Source: Nitzschia sp. pyKryTriq1
Taxonomy: Eukaryota > Bacillariophyta > Bacillariophyceae > Bacillariales > Bacillariaceae
DNA length: 64,000 nucleotides
Reading direction: 5' to 3'
Assembly (NCBI GenBank): GCA_956465555.1
Contig: OY101118.1
Location: forward strand, 248,001 to 312,000
Made by a program: the position numbers and the translations under genes. Of this stretch, positions 63,839 through 64,000 are shown piece by piece (the stretch's first letter is position 1; every line of letters begins with the position of its first letter). Under the pieces are notes generated by a model. The model was not told where the DNA came from and did no database searches. It worked only from the letters and a program-made list of their open reading frames with translations.

Positions 63839-64000
63839 CGATGTTCCTGTGACGCCCTTCATGAAATAGTGTAGTTGCAACACTCACTCAATCACTCACT
63901 AGTTCTCTCCTGGAATCAATCCCCTTGTGAGTGATCGGATTTCTGCTTGCAAGTTTTGTTTGGCTCGTGTCTCGAGCATTCTATGAAAGATGTCACTGAG

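Noticed and set aside
1-64000. CRISPR array, rRNA or tRNA genes
   Set aside because: No regularly spaced identical repeats with unique spacers were found, and no rRNA-like or cloverleaf sequence was recognised by eye.

Overview
The window looks like nuclear DNA of a pennate diatom (a raphid type such as Seminavis is my guess, not a proof). The reasons are: short GT-AG introns of about 75 to 245 bases, four heat-shock-factor DNA-binding domains in three clustered genes, a helicase-associated-domain protein, a PPR protein, a protein with a signal peptide followed by a short plastid-transit-like motif, and a relic of the cyclic nucleotide phosphodiesterase type found in diatoms. Many proteins are rich in Ser, Gln, Asn and Asp. 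Intergenic DNA is crowded with short words such as TAGTAG, CTACTA, GTAC and TACCGGTA. There is no operon structure; genes lie on both strands.

Layout. 0.4-3.5 kb: a Ser/Asp-rich gene, a small Gag-like relic and a doubtful two-exon gene. 3.5-11.2 kb: a large low-complexity Cys/His protein, CAF1 deadenylase, a DEK_C plus double-SWIB chromatin protein, and a small SHI/SRS-type zinc-motif gene. 12.2-26.6 kb: an HSF cluster (a double-domain HSF, an HSF whose reading frame shifts in its tail, and an HSF with an insert in its DNA-binding domain), interleaved with two low-complexity genes, a TatD hydrolase and a Thr/Ala/Gly repeat protein. 27.9-29.8 kb: a Golgi-type sulfotransferase. 30.4-34.0 kb: two tandem paralogues of an unnamed acidic/Ser-rich family whose central motif also occurs in the first gene of the window. 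36-42 kb: an Asn/Gln/Asp-rich protein and an 1130-residue PPR protein. 42-50.4 kb: a persulfide-dioxygenase-like metallohydrolase, a triple helicase-associated-domain protein, a JmjC/cupin oxygenase and a secreted SGNH-like hydrolase. 51-57 kb: a decayed gene, a tail-anchored protein with a broken duplicate of its start beside it, a young LTR remnant and a plastid fibrillin-like protein. 57.3-62.8 kb: a 992-residue FUSC-type membrane transporter and a small coiled-coil candidate. The right end carries a fragment of a cyclic nucleotide phosphodiesterase.

How the genes fit together. Most are unrelated housekeeping or regulatory genes: mRNA decay, chromatin, organelle RNA processing, sulfur handling, sulfation and export. 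The two themes that repeat are transcription control by HSFs and the unnamed family sharing the motif K-L-x2-C-M-x-R-T-x2-S-R. The most unusual things seen are that family, the HSF cluster with its double-domain member, and a recurring intergenic word ATATCGTAAAGCAGC that forms a perfect inverted repeat at one site.
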